Both the position numbers and the translations under genes were made by a program. A stretch of 64,000 nt of DNA from Pedobacter suwonensis (GTDB taxonomy: Bacteria; Bacteroidota; Bacteroidia; Sphingobacteriales; Sphingobacteriaceae): assembly GCF_900111825.1 (NCBI RefSeq), contig NZ_FOJM01000002.1, positions 186,001 to 250,000 of the forward strand, written 5' to 3'. The notes under the pieces were generated by a model that made no database searches, was not told where the DNA came from, and saw nothing but the letters and a program-made list of their open reading frames with translations. Shown one piece after another: positions 46,506 to 55,668 of this stretch. How positions within the stretch are numbered: the stretch's first letter is position 1; each line of letters opens with the position of its first letter.

Positions 46506-46545
46506 GTGGATTGAATAACTGTCTGGTCAGATATTTTATAAAAAA

Positions 46546-48894
46546 TTATTTAACCATATTCACATCAAAGCCTTTCCAGTTTTTTAAATGATCTACGAAA
46601 TAATTACTGATTAAATTTCGATAATAATCGCCACTTACTTCATGAGCGATACCTGGCAGAATCATTAAGTCAAATCTTTTATTGTTTCTAATCAGGGCGT
46701 TGGCCAAACGTATGGTATTTGCAGGATGTACATTATTGTCCATATCGCCGGTTACCAATAAAATTCTACCTTTTAAATTTTTAGCCAGTTCTATGGTAGT
46801 TGGTGCACTGCTGCTAAAAGACGCATGCAAATTACCTAATGAGTCTACGGTAACAGGTTTGGTTTGCTCAACTCCCTGATAGGTTTCTGTCCAGAATTTT
46901 CCGTAGATGTTATTGTCGTGATTACCAGATGACGACACCCCGACTTTGAAAAAATCAGGATAGGTTAGCATTGCCGCTGCTGTCATAAATCCTCCTCCCG
47001 AATGCCCGTAAATACCCACCCGGTCTAGATCCATATAGGGATAACTTTCAGCCAATTGTTCTACTACATACTTGCAATCTGCTAATGCATAATCACGTAA
47101 ATTGCCGTGTCCAAAAGTATAGAAATCCCGTCCGCGAAGCGGCGATGAGCCCCGATAACCAAATTGCAGTACAATAAAGCCCAGATCGGCAAGTTTTGCA
47201 TTGTTGCTCGGCGTGATATTAAAACCTTGTGGTATGCCATCAACCTGAGGTCCGGGATATACATTACAAATCACGGGGTATTTTTGACGAGGATCAAAAT
47301 CAGCTGGTGTATAGATGATCCCGTATAAATCTGTAATATGATCAGCCGCCTTAACTTTTCGCAGTATCGGCATGTTTAAGCCGTAGTCTGTTAAAGTACG
47401 ATGATCCAACATTGGAATGACCGTCCGCACTTTTCCATTCATATCCCTTATTTCACATTTAGGTAAACTGTCTACAGCCGAATAGCTGTCGATGATAAAT
47501 TTTTTATCCAGGGACGGCATAATGGAATGATCACCCTGTCCCGGTGTTAATTCAACAAAGCCAGAACCATCCAGGTTCACTTTGTAGAATTTTTTATGGT
47601 AGGGATTATTTGCAGATTTGTAGCCAAAGCCTTCCAAAATCATATAACGCGCCTTAGTATTCACATCGACAATATTGCCGGCAACAAAATCACCTTTGGT
47701 AATGGCATTCTTCAGCTTACCTGTATGGTCATACAAATAGTAAGCACCTTTACCTGTGCGTTCAGACCACCATATAACCTCCTTACCTTCATTAATCACC
47801 ATATAAGTCTGCAGTTGATCGTTTAGAATTGGTTTTCCAACTTCAGTGATCAGTACAGTAGTCTTGAAGGTATATGGATCTACCCTACAAAGTTGTATGG
47901 TATCTACCGTACGGCTCTCCCGCGTAAAATAGATTCCCCCAGATTGCTGGTTTTGATTCATTTTCACTTCCTGGTCAGGAAAACGATCAATATTTATTTT
48001 TTGCATTTTAGCGTTATCTGCATTCAATAGCCATAACTCATACTGCGTTACATTCTCATCGCCAGGCAATTCGTATTTATAATCTACCCGAACGGGTGCA
48101 TACATGGCTAAACTATTGATTAAAGTCAGGTCTCTCACTTTGCGCTGATCCGACCGTAAGGCAAAACCGATATGTGTATCTCCTAACCATTCCCCCAGCC
48201 ATGGTCCGCGTTGACCTCTGTTATGGTTAGAGACGGTTTTTCTTGCGAATGAATAATTAGCATCTCCGTCGTAGGTCAATTGAACCACCGAATCCTTTCC
48301 CAAAGCACCTGATTTTTTTAAGAAGAGATTATGGTTGTTAGCGTAAACACCGTATGCCCCATCTTTTGTATAAAATGTCCAGATATCTTTACGAGGTACT
48401 GCTTTTACAGGAAAAGGCTTGCTGGCGGATTTACCTGGATCAACCTCGCCAAAAATGCCTTTTTTTAAATCATACTGCAGCGCTACACCTTGTACATTGC
48501 ATAATAAGATAGCTGGATCTGTTGGCGAAACACTCTGAATACTGAAATCTACCTTCGTAGGGTGTACAGATTGTGACAGGTAAGCGGATGTAAGTTCAAC
48601 AAGCTCGTTGCCGTCAAACAATCGTATACTTTTGCTATGCGTAGGATCAGCAATATAATAGGTTTTTAATCCGGCGGCATTACTGGCATTATAAAGTATT
48701 AAGTCGCTGTTAAATATCCACGAAGGCTGGATCATCGCCGCGGAAATCACGCTGCGTACTGAATCTCTTTGTGAGCCGGTTAACACTTTTTTGCCTTTAT
48801 TGATTGTTGCAGATTGCTGTTGGGCTAGTGCAGTAGAAAACACCAAAGCTAAAATTGACGCCAGACCAATTTTGCCGGCGGATAATGATATCAT
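46546..48894 (-). CDS. S9 family prolyl oligopeptidase / DPP-IV-like peptidase
   Basis: A secreted or periplasmic serine peptidase of 782 residues from the preferred start at 48894; an upstream in-frame ATG at 48951 would place 19 residues before the signal peptide. The N-terminal part (about 70-500) is a DPP-IV beta-propeller. The C-terminal alpha/beta-hydrolase carries Ser632 in G-H-S-G-G-G, Asp719 in D-M-D-N-N and His751 in I-A-H-E. The nucleophile elbow is G-H-S-G-G rather than the classic DPP-IV G-W-S-Y-G-G, so the specificity (dipeptidyl peptidase or prolyl-type) is uncertain. It is expected to trim peptides in the periplasm. Confidence 0.9.
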   Translation of the reverse strand: MISLSAGKIGLASILALVFSTALAQQQSATINKGKKVLTGSQRDSVRSVISAAMIQPSWIFNSDLILYNASNAAGLKTYYIADPTHSKSIRLFDGNELVELTSAYLSQSVHPTKVDFSIQSVSPTDPAILLCNVQGVALQYDLKKGIFGEVDPGKSASKPFPVKAVPRKDIWTFYTKDGAYGVYANNHNLFLKKSGALGKDSVVQLTYDGDANYSFARKTVSNHNRGQRGPWLGEWLGDTHIGFALRSDQRKVRDLTLINSLAMYAPVRVDYKYELPGDENVTQYELWLLNADNAKMQKINIDRFPDQEVKMNQNQQSGGIYFTRESRTVDTIQLCRVDPYTFKTTVLITEVGKPILNDQLQTYMVINEGKEVIWWSERTGKGAYYLYDHTGKLKNAITKGDFVAGNIVDVNTKARYMILEGFGYKSANNPYHKKFYKVNLDGSGFVELTPGQGDHSIMPSLDKKFIIDSYSAVDSLPKCEIRDMNGKVRTVIPMLDHRTLTDYGLNMPILRKVKAADHITDLYGIIYTPADFDPRQKYPVICNVYPGPQVDGIPQGFNITPSNNAKLADLGFIVLQFGYRGSSPLRGRDFYTFGHGNLRDYALADCKYVVEQLAESYPYMDLDRVGIYGHSGGGFMTAAAMLTYPDFFKVGVSSSGNHDNNIYGKFWTETYQGVEQTKPVTVDSLGNLHASFSSSAPTTIELAKNLKGRILLVTGDMDNNVHPANTIRLANALIRNNKRFDLMILPGIAHEVSGDYYRNLISNYFVDHLKNWKGFDVNMVK

Positions 48895-49092
48895 ACTTAT
48901 AGGATTTATTTTAGCTACTGAAATTTGAAAGTTCGCGTAGCTACCGAACAAAGTGCAAGTATAGAAAAATAGTTGTATTCTGGCAATTAGCCATGATATG
49001 ATTTAGAACAGTTAAAATCAAATTGTTTTTTTATTCATATAAGCTTTCAGCTTTTTTTGCGTAAAAAAAGTTTTAGCGCGAATCAGCTATGT

Positions 49093-49863
49093 CTATTTTA
49101 CCCTCTTCAAATGAATATACTTCAAATCGCATTCACCAATTTTCACATACCTGTTCATCGCATTGCCAGTGTTTTGAATAACAATTTCACCATCACTTAA
49201 CAAACCCTGAACAACGGTGGGTAGTTGTTCATTTCCAGAAAAACTTTCTTCATTGTTATCTTTGGTCACATCGCCACTGTCTTCATCCCATTCAATACCG
49301 TGAAAATCGATATAAACTAAGTTTTCATCCAGGCTTCTACTGAAGGTAATTTTGCCATTTAAATTTCTTGTAGAACTATAAAAATGGTAGCGATATTGCC
49401 CTTTACTTTTGGAAATGGTCACACTCAAAGCACATTGATCTTGTTCATCTACCTGGTAATTGCCAATAAGATTGTGGGGCAACGATGGGATAGTTTTATT
49501 GGTTGGGATTAACCGTATGGGATATGCTTTTTTCGAAGATAAACTTTCCCATTTGCCATTAAAACCATCCTTTGTTAACTTGCCGGTAATTTTTGCTCTT
49601 TTTACGTTTAGGTAATCAAGCTCGTAAACAGTAGCAATACCATTAATCACTTCCCCTGCAAGCCTGATTTCTGCGCCGATGTTCTCGTAATAGTAAAAAC
49701 CGCTCAGCTTTCCTCTGGTATTTTTTAAGCTGAAAACAACACCAATTTTACGCCCGAATTTACCAGTAAAGTTCCCGTTAAAGCTTTGTAAATTAGTTGC
49801 TGATACAATATCTGCAAAAACAATAAAACCTATAAACAACAGGCAGGAAAAATGATTTTTCAT
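49093..49863 (-). CDS. Secreted protein of unknown function with lipocalin-like N-terminal domain
   Basis: A 256-residue protein with a signal peptide (about residues 1-22). The region after it (about 28-115) is beta-rich and has F-N-G-N-F-T-G-K, L-S-G-F-Y-Y-Y-E-N and F-N-G-K-W-E-S. The same pattern appears in the protein at 50469-51413, so the two genes share a domain. The C-terminal half (about 130-256) is a separate beta-rich region with D-E-D-S-G-D-V. It lies 3 bp after the lipoprotein gene upstream. No function is recognised. Confidence 0.75.
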   Translation of the reverse strand: MKNHFSCLLFIGFIVFADIVSATNLQSFNGNFTGKFGRKIGVVFSLKNTRGKLSGFYYYENIGAEIRLAGEVINGIATVYELDYLNVKRAKITGKLTKDGFNGKWESLSSKKAYPIRLIPTNKTIPSLPHNLIGNYQVDEQDQCALSVTISKSKGQYRYHFYSSTRNLNGKITFSRSLDENLVYIDFHGIEWDEDSGDVTKDNNEESFSGNEQLPTVVQGLLSDGEIVIQNTGNAMNRYVKIGECDLKYIHLKRVK

Positions 49864-49865
49864 GT

Positions 49866-50405
49866 TTAATTCCTTTTTTCAAATTCCACCCAATCTTTAA
49901 GCATGTAGACAGATGTGGGTTTAATATCAGACTCCTTAATCAAATGTACTTCTACAAAAGCGCCGGTTTTCTTAATATATTTAATTTTGGTATTATGCAT
50001 GGCTCCAGACGAATAGTAAGCACCAAACTTACATCTGTAAGGATTATTTTTTACGTCAGAAGTAAAAACAGAGAACAAGATCATCTTTCTGGAGCTGGTA
50101 TCTGGTTTTTCGTAACCAAAAATCCGATAATCTGCCCTAATATTTTCATAAACATTGAGCGAGCTGTCGCTGAGGTTGATCATTGCCTTTTGAAAAAACG
50201 CCTCATTCATTTGGGTCTCTTTGTCATTTCTAATGGTATCTTTTTTTTCTGTTTTTTTAGCGGGGATGCGATCTTGTTTAACCACAGCTATGCCATCCTT
50301 TTTAGTTTTTAAAGTATCTGTTGTTGTATTTACGATCTCCGTAGTCGGCGTATTTCGGCAACCCAAAAATGTAACTATTATTAATGCGGTTATGATACCT
50401 TTCAT
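49866..50405 (-). CDS. Small lipoprotein of unknown function
   Basis: A 179-residue lipoprotein from the ATG at 50405; the longer frame from 50438 would place 11 residues before the signal peptide. Lipobox Cys16 is in T-F-L-G-C-R. A Thr/Lys-rich linker leads to a compact domain with M-I-L-F-S-V-F-T-S-D-V-K-N-N-P-Y-R-C and A-F-V-E-V-H-L-I-K. It lies between the two genes that share a lipocalin-like domain, with 3-bp and 63-bp gaps, and is probably in one operon with them. Function unknown. Confidence 0.72.
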   Translation of the reverse strand: MKGIITALIIVTFLGCRNTPTTEIVNTTTDTLKTKKDGIAVVKQDRIPAKKTEKKDTIRNDKETQMNEAFFQKAMINLSDSSLNVYENIRADYRIFGYEKPDTSSRKMILFSVFTSDVKNNPYRCKFGAYYSSGAMHNTKIKYIKKTGAFVEVHLIKESDIKPTSVYMLKDWVEFEKRN

Positions 50406-50468
50406 TCTGTTTAAGCTATTTTTTATGCAGTTATCCATTAGGCTGTATAGATTTACAATGCTCCGTAT

Positions 50469-51413
50469 TTATCCTCTTTTTTTATAATCCCTCACTTTCA
50501 CCGACCTGCCATTTTCAATTTTGTATTCCTCGTAGTGCGTAAAAGTATCGTTTTCATAAACACGTTCTGCTTTCTCTAATAAGAGTTTTCCGTTTTGCCA
50601 GCGATAATACATCTTTCCTTCATTCCCGTTACCGTCTGCATCATATTTATAAATTTGTTTTTTAAATGAGTCAAAAAATACGACACCCAAATCATCTAAA
50701 GTTTTGTTTTTAATAAAGCTTTTACGTGTTACATCATATACGAAATACACATAGCCATAATCTCCTTTTATTCTATCCGGATAAAAAACAGGCAATTTTA
50801 TATCCAGATAACCATCGAAATTTACATCTTCCAGTTCCACCTTATCTTTAACTAAATCATATTTATCAAAATCATGAAGTATCCATCCGGAATTTTTATT
50901 GGCATTAATTTTTAGGGAGAGCAAGGTGAAATAGCCCACCGAATTTTCAGTCATCGAATCCTCGTCAGGCTTGGTCTTCAACATGATAAAATCGAAGCTA
51001 AGTGGATTAAAAGCCTGCAAATTTTCGCGACACTGCAACTTGATGTCCAGCGTGTTTTCTCTATTTGGTTTTTTACCCCAGCTACCCGCTAAGGCCTTTT
51101 GCAAGATATAAGCCATTTTGAAATAACCTGTAGTTTCAATTTTTTTTGATTTAGCGTTATATGCACTTTCTTTGAGGAACATTTTGTCATCTTTTAAAGT
51201 GCCCTCCAGATAGAGCTTGCTACCGTAGCCATTTTTGATATAGTAGTATTCACCAAAAATGCTGTCATTATAGTTGTTTAAACTAAGTTTCATTTCTATT
51301 GGGTATTTACCAATATTACCTGTAAAATTTAGATTAGCAGTCAACTTTGCTTTTTGAGCATTGGCCCGACCAAAAATCATTGCCAGTATCACTATAAGTA
51401 TTGTTTTCGCCAT
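50469..51413 (-). CDS. Secreted XAC2610-like protein with lipocalin-like N-terminal domain
   Basis: A 314-residue protein with a signal peptide (ending N-A-Q, about residue 20). The N-terminal domain (about 25-125) has N-F-T-G-N-I-G, G-E-Y-Y-Y-I-K-N-G and A-G-S-W-G-K, paralogous to the protein at 49093-49863. The C-terminal half has an FG-GAP-like D-V-N-F-D-G-Y-L-D-I-K loop and Y-D-A-D-G-N-G-N, typical of XAC2610-related proteins and suggestive of Ca2+ binding. Function is not established for the family. It begins a three-gene operon. Confidence 0.75.
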   Translation of the reverse strand: MAKTILIVILAMIFGRANAQKAKLTANLNFTGNIGKYPIEMKLSLNNYNDSIFGEYYYIKNGYGSKLYLEGTLKDDKMFLKESAYNAKSKKIETTGYFKMAYILQKALAGSWGKKPNRENTLDIKLQCRENLQAFNPLSFDFIMLKTKPDEDSMTENSVGYFTLLSLKINANKNSGWILHDFDKYDLVKDKVELEDVNFDGYLDIKLPVFYPDRIKGDYGYVYFVYDVTRKSFIKNKTLDDLGVVFFDSFKKQIYKYDADGNGNEGKMYYRWQNGKLLLEKAERVYENDTFTHYEEYKIENGRSVKVRDYKKRG

Positions 51414-51837
51414 ACTATTTATAGTCTTTATTATTTTGTCCTGATCACCTCCTCTGCCAGATGATCGCTACGGCCACAAGAGGTACGATGAAAATTTAAA
51501 TTATTTTATAGCGCTGTATCGCCTGCGCCCTGGAAATAAAAGTATAAAAATAATATGATATCGGATATTAGCCTGTAAAGACAGTTTACAAGGACAGAAG
51601 TACTTAGCCAGAACACCTGGTTGAGTATTTAAATGATGACTTAAGCCAATAATTAAAATTACCCTGATCGATTTACTCAATGCAACAAACTATTCTTTTT
51701 TGTGTCTTATAACCTAAACTATGTCTAAACGATTATCTTTTTTCTGATCATTTTGTTTTATTATGCGCAGGATAGCAATCTTAAATGCACTACTAACTTA
51801 TCAAGGTTCAGCTTCAATTTTAAATTTAAAGACAAAC
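51414..51837. other. Divergent intergenic region
   Basis: This 424-bp AT-rich gap lies between a minus-strand operon and a plus-strand DUF6624-like gene. A short in-frame N-terminal extension of the latter (from 51763) is open but precedes the signal peptide and is probably not translated. No clear promoter or structure was identified. Confidence 0.55.
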
Positions 51838-52839
51838 ATGATAAAAAAAATAATTTCCGTTTTAATACTTCTGTTAACATTCAGCACAAGCAGCAACGCA
51901 CAGGAATTGAAATATTTTGTAAATATTGATTCCGCGATGAAGTTTTACCACGATAAAAGATACCATGAGGCCGGGCAAGCTTTTGACCAGGCATTAAAAG
52001 AATTTAATGGAAATACCACACAGACAAATTTATACAATGCGGCATGCGCATGGAGCTTGGCAGGAAATAACGATAAGGCTTTTCTTTATCTGCAAAATAT
52101 CCTTAACAATAAAATGATCAAAAGCTGGGATGATCCCGTTGACTTTTATAATATGTTAATTAAGGACACCGATTTTGAGCCAATTAAAGTCGACCCTCGG
52201 TGGACAAGTTCATTAAATGAGGCAAAGAATAAAAAAAATACTTTTTTAAACGGCATTAAGCGGGATATTGCCGACAGGATAAGGGAAATTGGAGCGGCAG
52301 ACCAGTCAATTAGATTTAAACTGGATTCGGTTAGAAAGGTTGACGGGTTGAACTCTACAGCCGAGAAAAAACTTATTTTGGTAATGAAAAAACAGGATTC
52401 AATTAATTTTCGCGCATTTGAAACCATTATTAAACAATATGGATGGCTCGGCCCCACTGAGGTAGGATATAAGAACAATCAGTATCTATTTCTTATTTTG
52501 CAACATGCTGATCTTGATGCCCAGAAAAAATATCTACCGCTGTTCAAAAGAGGTCTTAAGGATGGAAAGGTATTGCCAAAAGATTTTGCTTATTTAGAAG
52601 ACAGGATAAATATGAGAGTAGGAAAAATGCAACAATATGGATCACAGACATTAATAGATAAACTGAGCAAAAAATACATCCTCTATCCTATAGCTGATAT
52701 CGATAATGTGGACGAAAGACGGGCTAAGGTAGGATTGGAATCTTTAAAGTCTTACATGAAATCATCTTTCAATATAGATTTCGACATAAATCAATATAAA
52801 AAAGAACTTCCTGAGCTAAAAAAAATGTATTTAAAGTAA
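51838..52839 (+). CDS. Secreted TPR-like protein with DUF6624-like C-terminal domain
   Basis: A 333-residue protein starting at the ATG just before a signal peptide (M-I-K-K-I-I-S-V-L to S-S-N-A-Q). The N-terminal part (about 25-110) has a TPR-like pattern (Y-N-A-A-C-A-W-S-L-A-G-N-N-D-K-A). The C-terminal half (about 155-300) resembles DUF6624: D-Q-S-I-R-F-K-L-D, Y-G-W-L-G-P-T-E-V-G and L-I-L-Q-H-A-D-L-D. The family has no known activity. It has no obvious operon partner: the next gene is on the opposite strand. Confidence 0.78.
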   Translation: MIKKIISVLILLLTFSTSSNAQELKYFVNIDSAMKFYHDKRYHEAGQAFDQALKEFNGNTTQTNLYNAACAWSLAGNNDKAFLYLQNILNNKMIKSWDDPVDFYNMLIKDTDFEPIKVDPRWTSSLNEAKNKKNTFLNGIKRDIADRIREIGAADQSIRFKLDSVRKVDGLNSTAEKKLILVMKKQDSINFRAFETIIKQYGWLGPTEVGYKNNQYLFLILQHADLDAQKKYLPLFKRGLKDGKVLPKDFAYLEDRINMRVGKMQQYGSQTLIDKLSKKYILYPIADIDNVDERRAKVGLESLKSYMKSSFNIDFDINQYKKELPELKKMYLK

Positions 52840-52926
52840 CTTTTGTTCGTGACAATAACGATTGAAGCGTAAGGCCGCTTACCAGCTTACGGATGGTTTA
52901 TTTAAAATATTAAATTAGGTCTGACC

Positions 52927-53832
52927 TTATAACGATCTATTGCCATTAAAATATTCCCAGGCTTCTTTGTTAATATCAGCAATTATTTTCTCATTTGTCG
53001 CTTCATTTTCTGTCGATTCCGTTACGAAGACACTTATGAAATAGTATGATCCATTTGGCAAAAATACGATCCCGATATCATTTACTGCTGCAGTTATACC
53101 TTGCTTATTTGTGCCTGACGAACCTGTTTTATGGGCTATAAGGGTATTCTTAGGGAGCAATCCTCTCAATCGATGCGCTCCTGTTTTGGTTTCACGCATC
53201 ACTTTCCAAATGAAGTGATGGCTTTTCTTTGAAAGGAGATTGTTTTTATTCATGTAAAAAAGTTCCAGGATGTTATTAGCTGCTTTAGGCGTGGTCCAGT
53301 TTTTAAATTGCGAATTCCAGTTGCCCTGTTGTTCCTCTTCATTTATTTTTATGGATACATCATGGATGCCGACACTCTTACAGTACTTTTCAACAAATTC
53401 CGGACCTCCAATCATCCTCAGTAAAATATCGCAACCTACATTATCACTTTGTGAAACGGTGTATGCTAAAATTTCTGATAACGGTAATATTACACCATTT
53501 GGATATCGATCACGAATAGGACTATATAAATCAGGTAAAAGGTCTTTCTTACTGATTTTTATTTTTTGACTCAAACTGAACTTTCCTTTATCTACCTGAG
53601 ATAGTACCGCCAGAGCAATATGGAATTTGAATACACTTTGTAAGGGGAAATGTTCGTTTCCATTAATAGATAGGGCATCCCTTTCATTTGGACCTTTAAT
53701 GGCAATTCCTACTTTGGCATGCTTTGAAGCGATAATCTCTTGTATTTTAGCATTAAGGACAGGGCTTTGCGCAAAAACCTGATAGCTGGTAGTAAACAGC
53801 AAAATAAGGCTAAGTTTGAAGGAATTCTTCAT
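52927..53832 (-). CDS. bla: Class A beta-lactamase (subclass A2-like)
   Basis: A 301-residue serine beta-lactamase with a signal peptide (ending V-F-A-Q). All active-site elements are present: Ser66 and Lys69 in S-V-F-K, S-D-N at 129-131, the omega-loop Glu at 166-167 in N-E-E-E-Q, and K-T-G at 235-237. The W-N-S-Q-F-K-N-W-T-T-P stretch matches the PER/VEB/CfxA-like A2 subclass common in Bacteroidota. It hydrolyses beta-lactam rings in the periplasm. No mobile element or resistance cassette is nearby, so it looks chromosomal. It is convergent with the DUF6624-like gene. Confidence 0.94.
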   Translation of the reverse strand: MKNSFKLSLILLFTTSYQVFAQSPVLNAKIQEIIASKHAKVGIAIKGPNERDALSINGNEHFPLQSVFKFHIALAVLSQVDKGKFSLSQKIKISKKDLLPDLYSPIRDRYPNGVILPLSEILAYTVSQSDNVGCDILLRMIGGPEFVEKYCKSVGIHDVSIKINEEEQQGNWNSQFKNWTTPKAANNILELFYMNKNNLLSKKSHHFIWKVMRETKTGAHRLRGLLPKNTLIAHKTGSSGTNKQGITAAVNDIGIVFLPNGSYYFISVFVTESTENEATNEKIIADINKEAWEYFNGNRSL

Positions 53833-53857
53833 TTTATATCTTATTAATTATTATTTG

Positions 53858-54358
53858 CTAACGCGAATTTATGGGGAAAAATTTTGCGTTTTCGTAAGAA
53901 TAAATAATGCTTACAATTTTCCATTTTCCGTCTGCTTTGATAAGGTGCCAGTATTCGCTTCCCCAATTGGTGATAATATTTTCTTCCCGGAATGAGTAAT
54001 CGAAATTCACACTGGCAATCACATCATCATTAACGATCCTGATCTTATCAAATTTTTCTTCCCTGCGGCCTTTTTCCATGATGTAGTGGAAAAAATTTTG
54101 ATATGTGTCTTTGAAGTAATTTTTGCGGTTCGAAGGATTAATTTCCAGACGTTTTTGCTGAGATCTGTTTTTCACAACACCAATCCAGAGTACCGGATTT
54201 TCATGGAACAGACTGTTAAAAGTAGCTGAATCTTTTTTAATGATGCTTTCTTTGAATTGCCAGACCACACGCTGGATTTCTTTTTTCTCGTTAGTGAAGT
54301 GCTGAGCTACAGCAAAATGAGACATCAGGATGAAGATGCTTAAACTAATTGTTTTCAT
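53858..54358 (-). CDS. Secreted NTF2-like (SnoaL-type) protein
   Basis: A 166-residue protein with a signal peptide (ending A-V-A-Q, about residue 19). The cone-shaped NTF2-like pattern is seen: an N-terminal helix V-V-W-Q-F-K-E-S-I-I-K-K-D, F-N-S-L-F-H-E-N, and the C-terminal strands S-E-Y-W-H-L-I-K and W-K-I-V-S-I-I-Y-S. Such domains bind small ligands or act as enzymes; nothing here fixes which. It lies 25 bp upstream of the beta-lactamase and 11 bp downstream of an acyltransferase gene, so the three may be cotranscribed. Confidence 0.8.
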   Translation of the reverse strand: MKTISLSIFILMSHFAVAQHFTNEKKEIQRVVWQFKESIIKKDSATFNSLFHENPVLWIGVVKNRSQQKRLEINPSNRKNYFKDTYQNFFHYIMEKGRREEKFDKIRIVNDDVIASVNFDYSFREENIITNWGSEYWHLIKADGKWKIVSIIYSYENAKFFPINSR

Positions 54359-54369
54359 AAATTAATTGT

Positions 54370-55497
54370 TTAGTAGTCGCGATTAAACCTGTTAAGAACT
54401 TTATTTTTGATGGTTGCAGATGGTTTTTCTATACAGTAGCGATAAACTAGGCCGGCAAAAATACAACAGGCAAAACAGATCAGCAATCCAGTTGAATAGG
54501 ATGCCGGAATTTTAATTCTTTCAAGAAACAACTGTACAAGATGGATGACAATTTTATGCGACAAATAAATCGCGTAAGACAAGGCTGCCAATTGAGTGGT
54601 GATCATGTTGGATTTCTTACTTAGGAAAGAAGTGGTCGAAATAGCTCCTGTTACCAGTATTCCGTAACTTACAGCTACCAGTGTAAATCCGAAGAGAGAG
54701 GCCTGCTGCGAATAGGCGTCTCTGCAGAACCACAGCGAAAATGTAACGGCTGTTATGCCGGTAAAGACCAGTAGATTCCCATTTCGATTAATCATCGCTT
54801 TGAATGTTGACGACTGAAACAGTACCCCAATCAGCACGCCAATCACCAGCCCGTCCAACCTGGTATGTGTAGGGTAATAGATATGCATATACCAGTCTTT
54901 CCAGAAACCGGGCGTTTCCAGTTTCGGGAGAACATATTCATTCCAGGAAAAAACGCGCAGAAAAAAAGTAGAAATCAGCAGCAAAACAATTATGATTTTC
55001 AGATATTTCATTTGCTTCAAGCTGATCAAAAACAGCAGCAAAACCGGTAGCGCCAGGTAAAATTGTTCTTCAATGCACAATGACCAGGCGTGAGAAAAGG
55101 TTCCCTGGTTAATCACATCCAAACCGAAATTCTGAGTAAAAGAAAGAAATTTCCACAGGGGTGGCAAAGCTTCCCTTTCCCTAAATACCGGAAAACAAAA
55201 ATACAGTAACAGCGTGAACAAATATGGTGGAATGATCCTGAAAAACCGTTTGGTAAAGAAGGTTTTTAGCCTAATGGTCTGGTTTGCGCTAATTTCCCGG
55301 AAGAGCTGATTGGAAATTAAAAAACCACTTAAAACAAAAAACAGATCAACTCCTGTCCATCCGATCCAACCGATAGTATCTACCCAGGCGGGATGCTTAA
55401 ACATTCCATAATGATACAGGAATACCAGCAGGATCGCAACCGCCCGTAAATGATCTAACCCAACGAATTTTTCTTTTTCCATCATTTTTTTCTGCAA
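54370..55497 (-). CDS. Acyltransferase 3 family membrane protein
   Basis: A 375-residue inner-membrane protein of the acyltransferase-3 (PF01757) family, with about ten membrane segments. Family motifs are seen: L-D-H-L-R-A-V-A-I-L at the start, F-F-V-L-S-G-F-L-I-S, F-F-R-I-I-P-P-Y-L, and S-L-C-I-E-E-Q-F-Y. These proteins usually O-acetylate surface polysaccharides or antibiotics. Two in-frame Met codons (5th and 6th) could be the true start. The substrate is not evident; it is probably cotranscribed with the NTF2-like and beta-lactamase genes. Confidence 0.9.
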   Translation of the reverse strand: MQKKMMEKEKFVGLDHLRAVAILLVFLYHYGMFKHPAWVDTIGWIGWTGVDLFFVLSGFLISNQLFREISANQTIRLKTFFTKRFFRIIPPYLFTLLLYFCFPVFREREALPPLWKFLSFTQNFGLDVINQGTFSHAWSLCIEEQFYLALPVLLLFLISLKQMKYLKIIIVLLLISTFFLRVFSWNEYVLPKLETPGFWKDWYMHIYYPTHTRLDGLVIGVLIGVLFQSSTFKAMINRNGNLLVFTGITAVTFSLWFCRDAYSQQASLFGFTLVAVSYGILVTGAISTTSFLSKKSNMITTQLAALSYAIYLSHKIVIHLVQLFLERIKIPASYSTGLLICFACCIFAGLVYRYCIEKPSATIKNKVLNRFNRDY

Positions 55498-55668
55498 TAA
55501 TCTTACTATTTACCATGGGTCTCAAGAGACGAATGCAGAAAGACTGCTTCTGCCTGCATACAACATTATTTGTTGTTCGAATGCCTGCTCCTGCAATTCA
55601 TCACCAAAATGGATACATCTGAATCCTAACAGCACATACAAAGCTTTTTAGTAATATCTTTACGTTCT

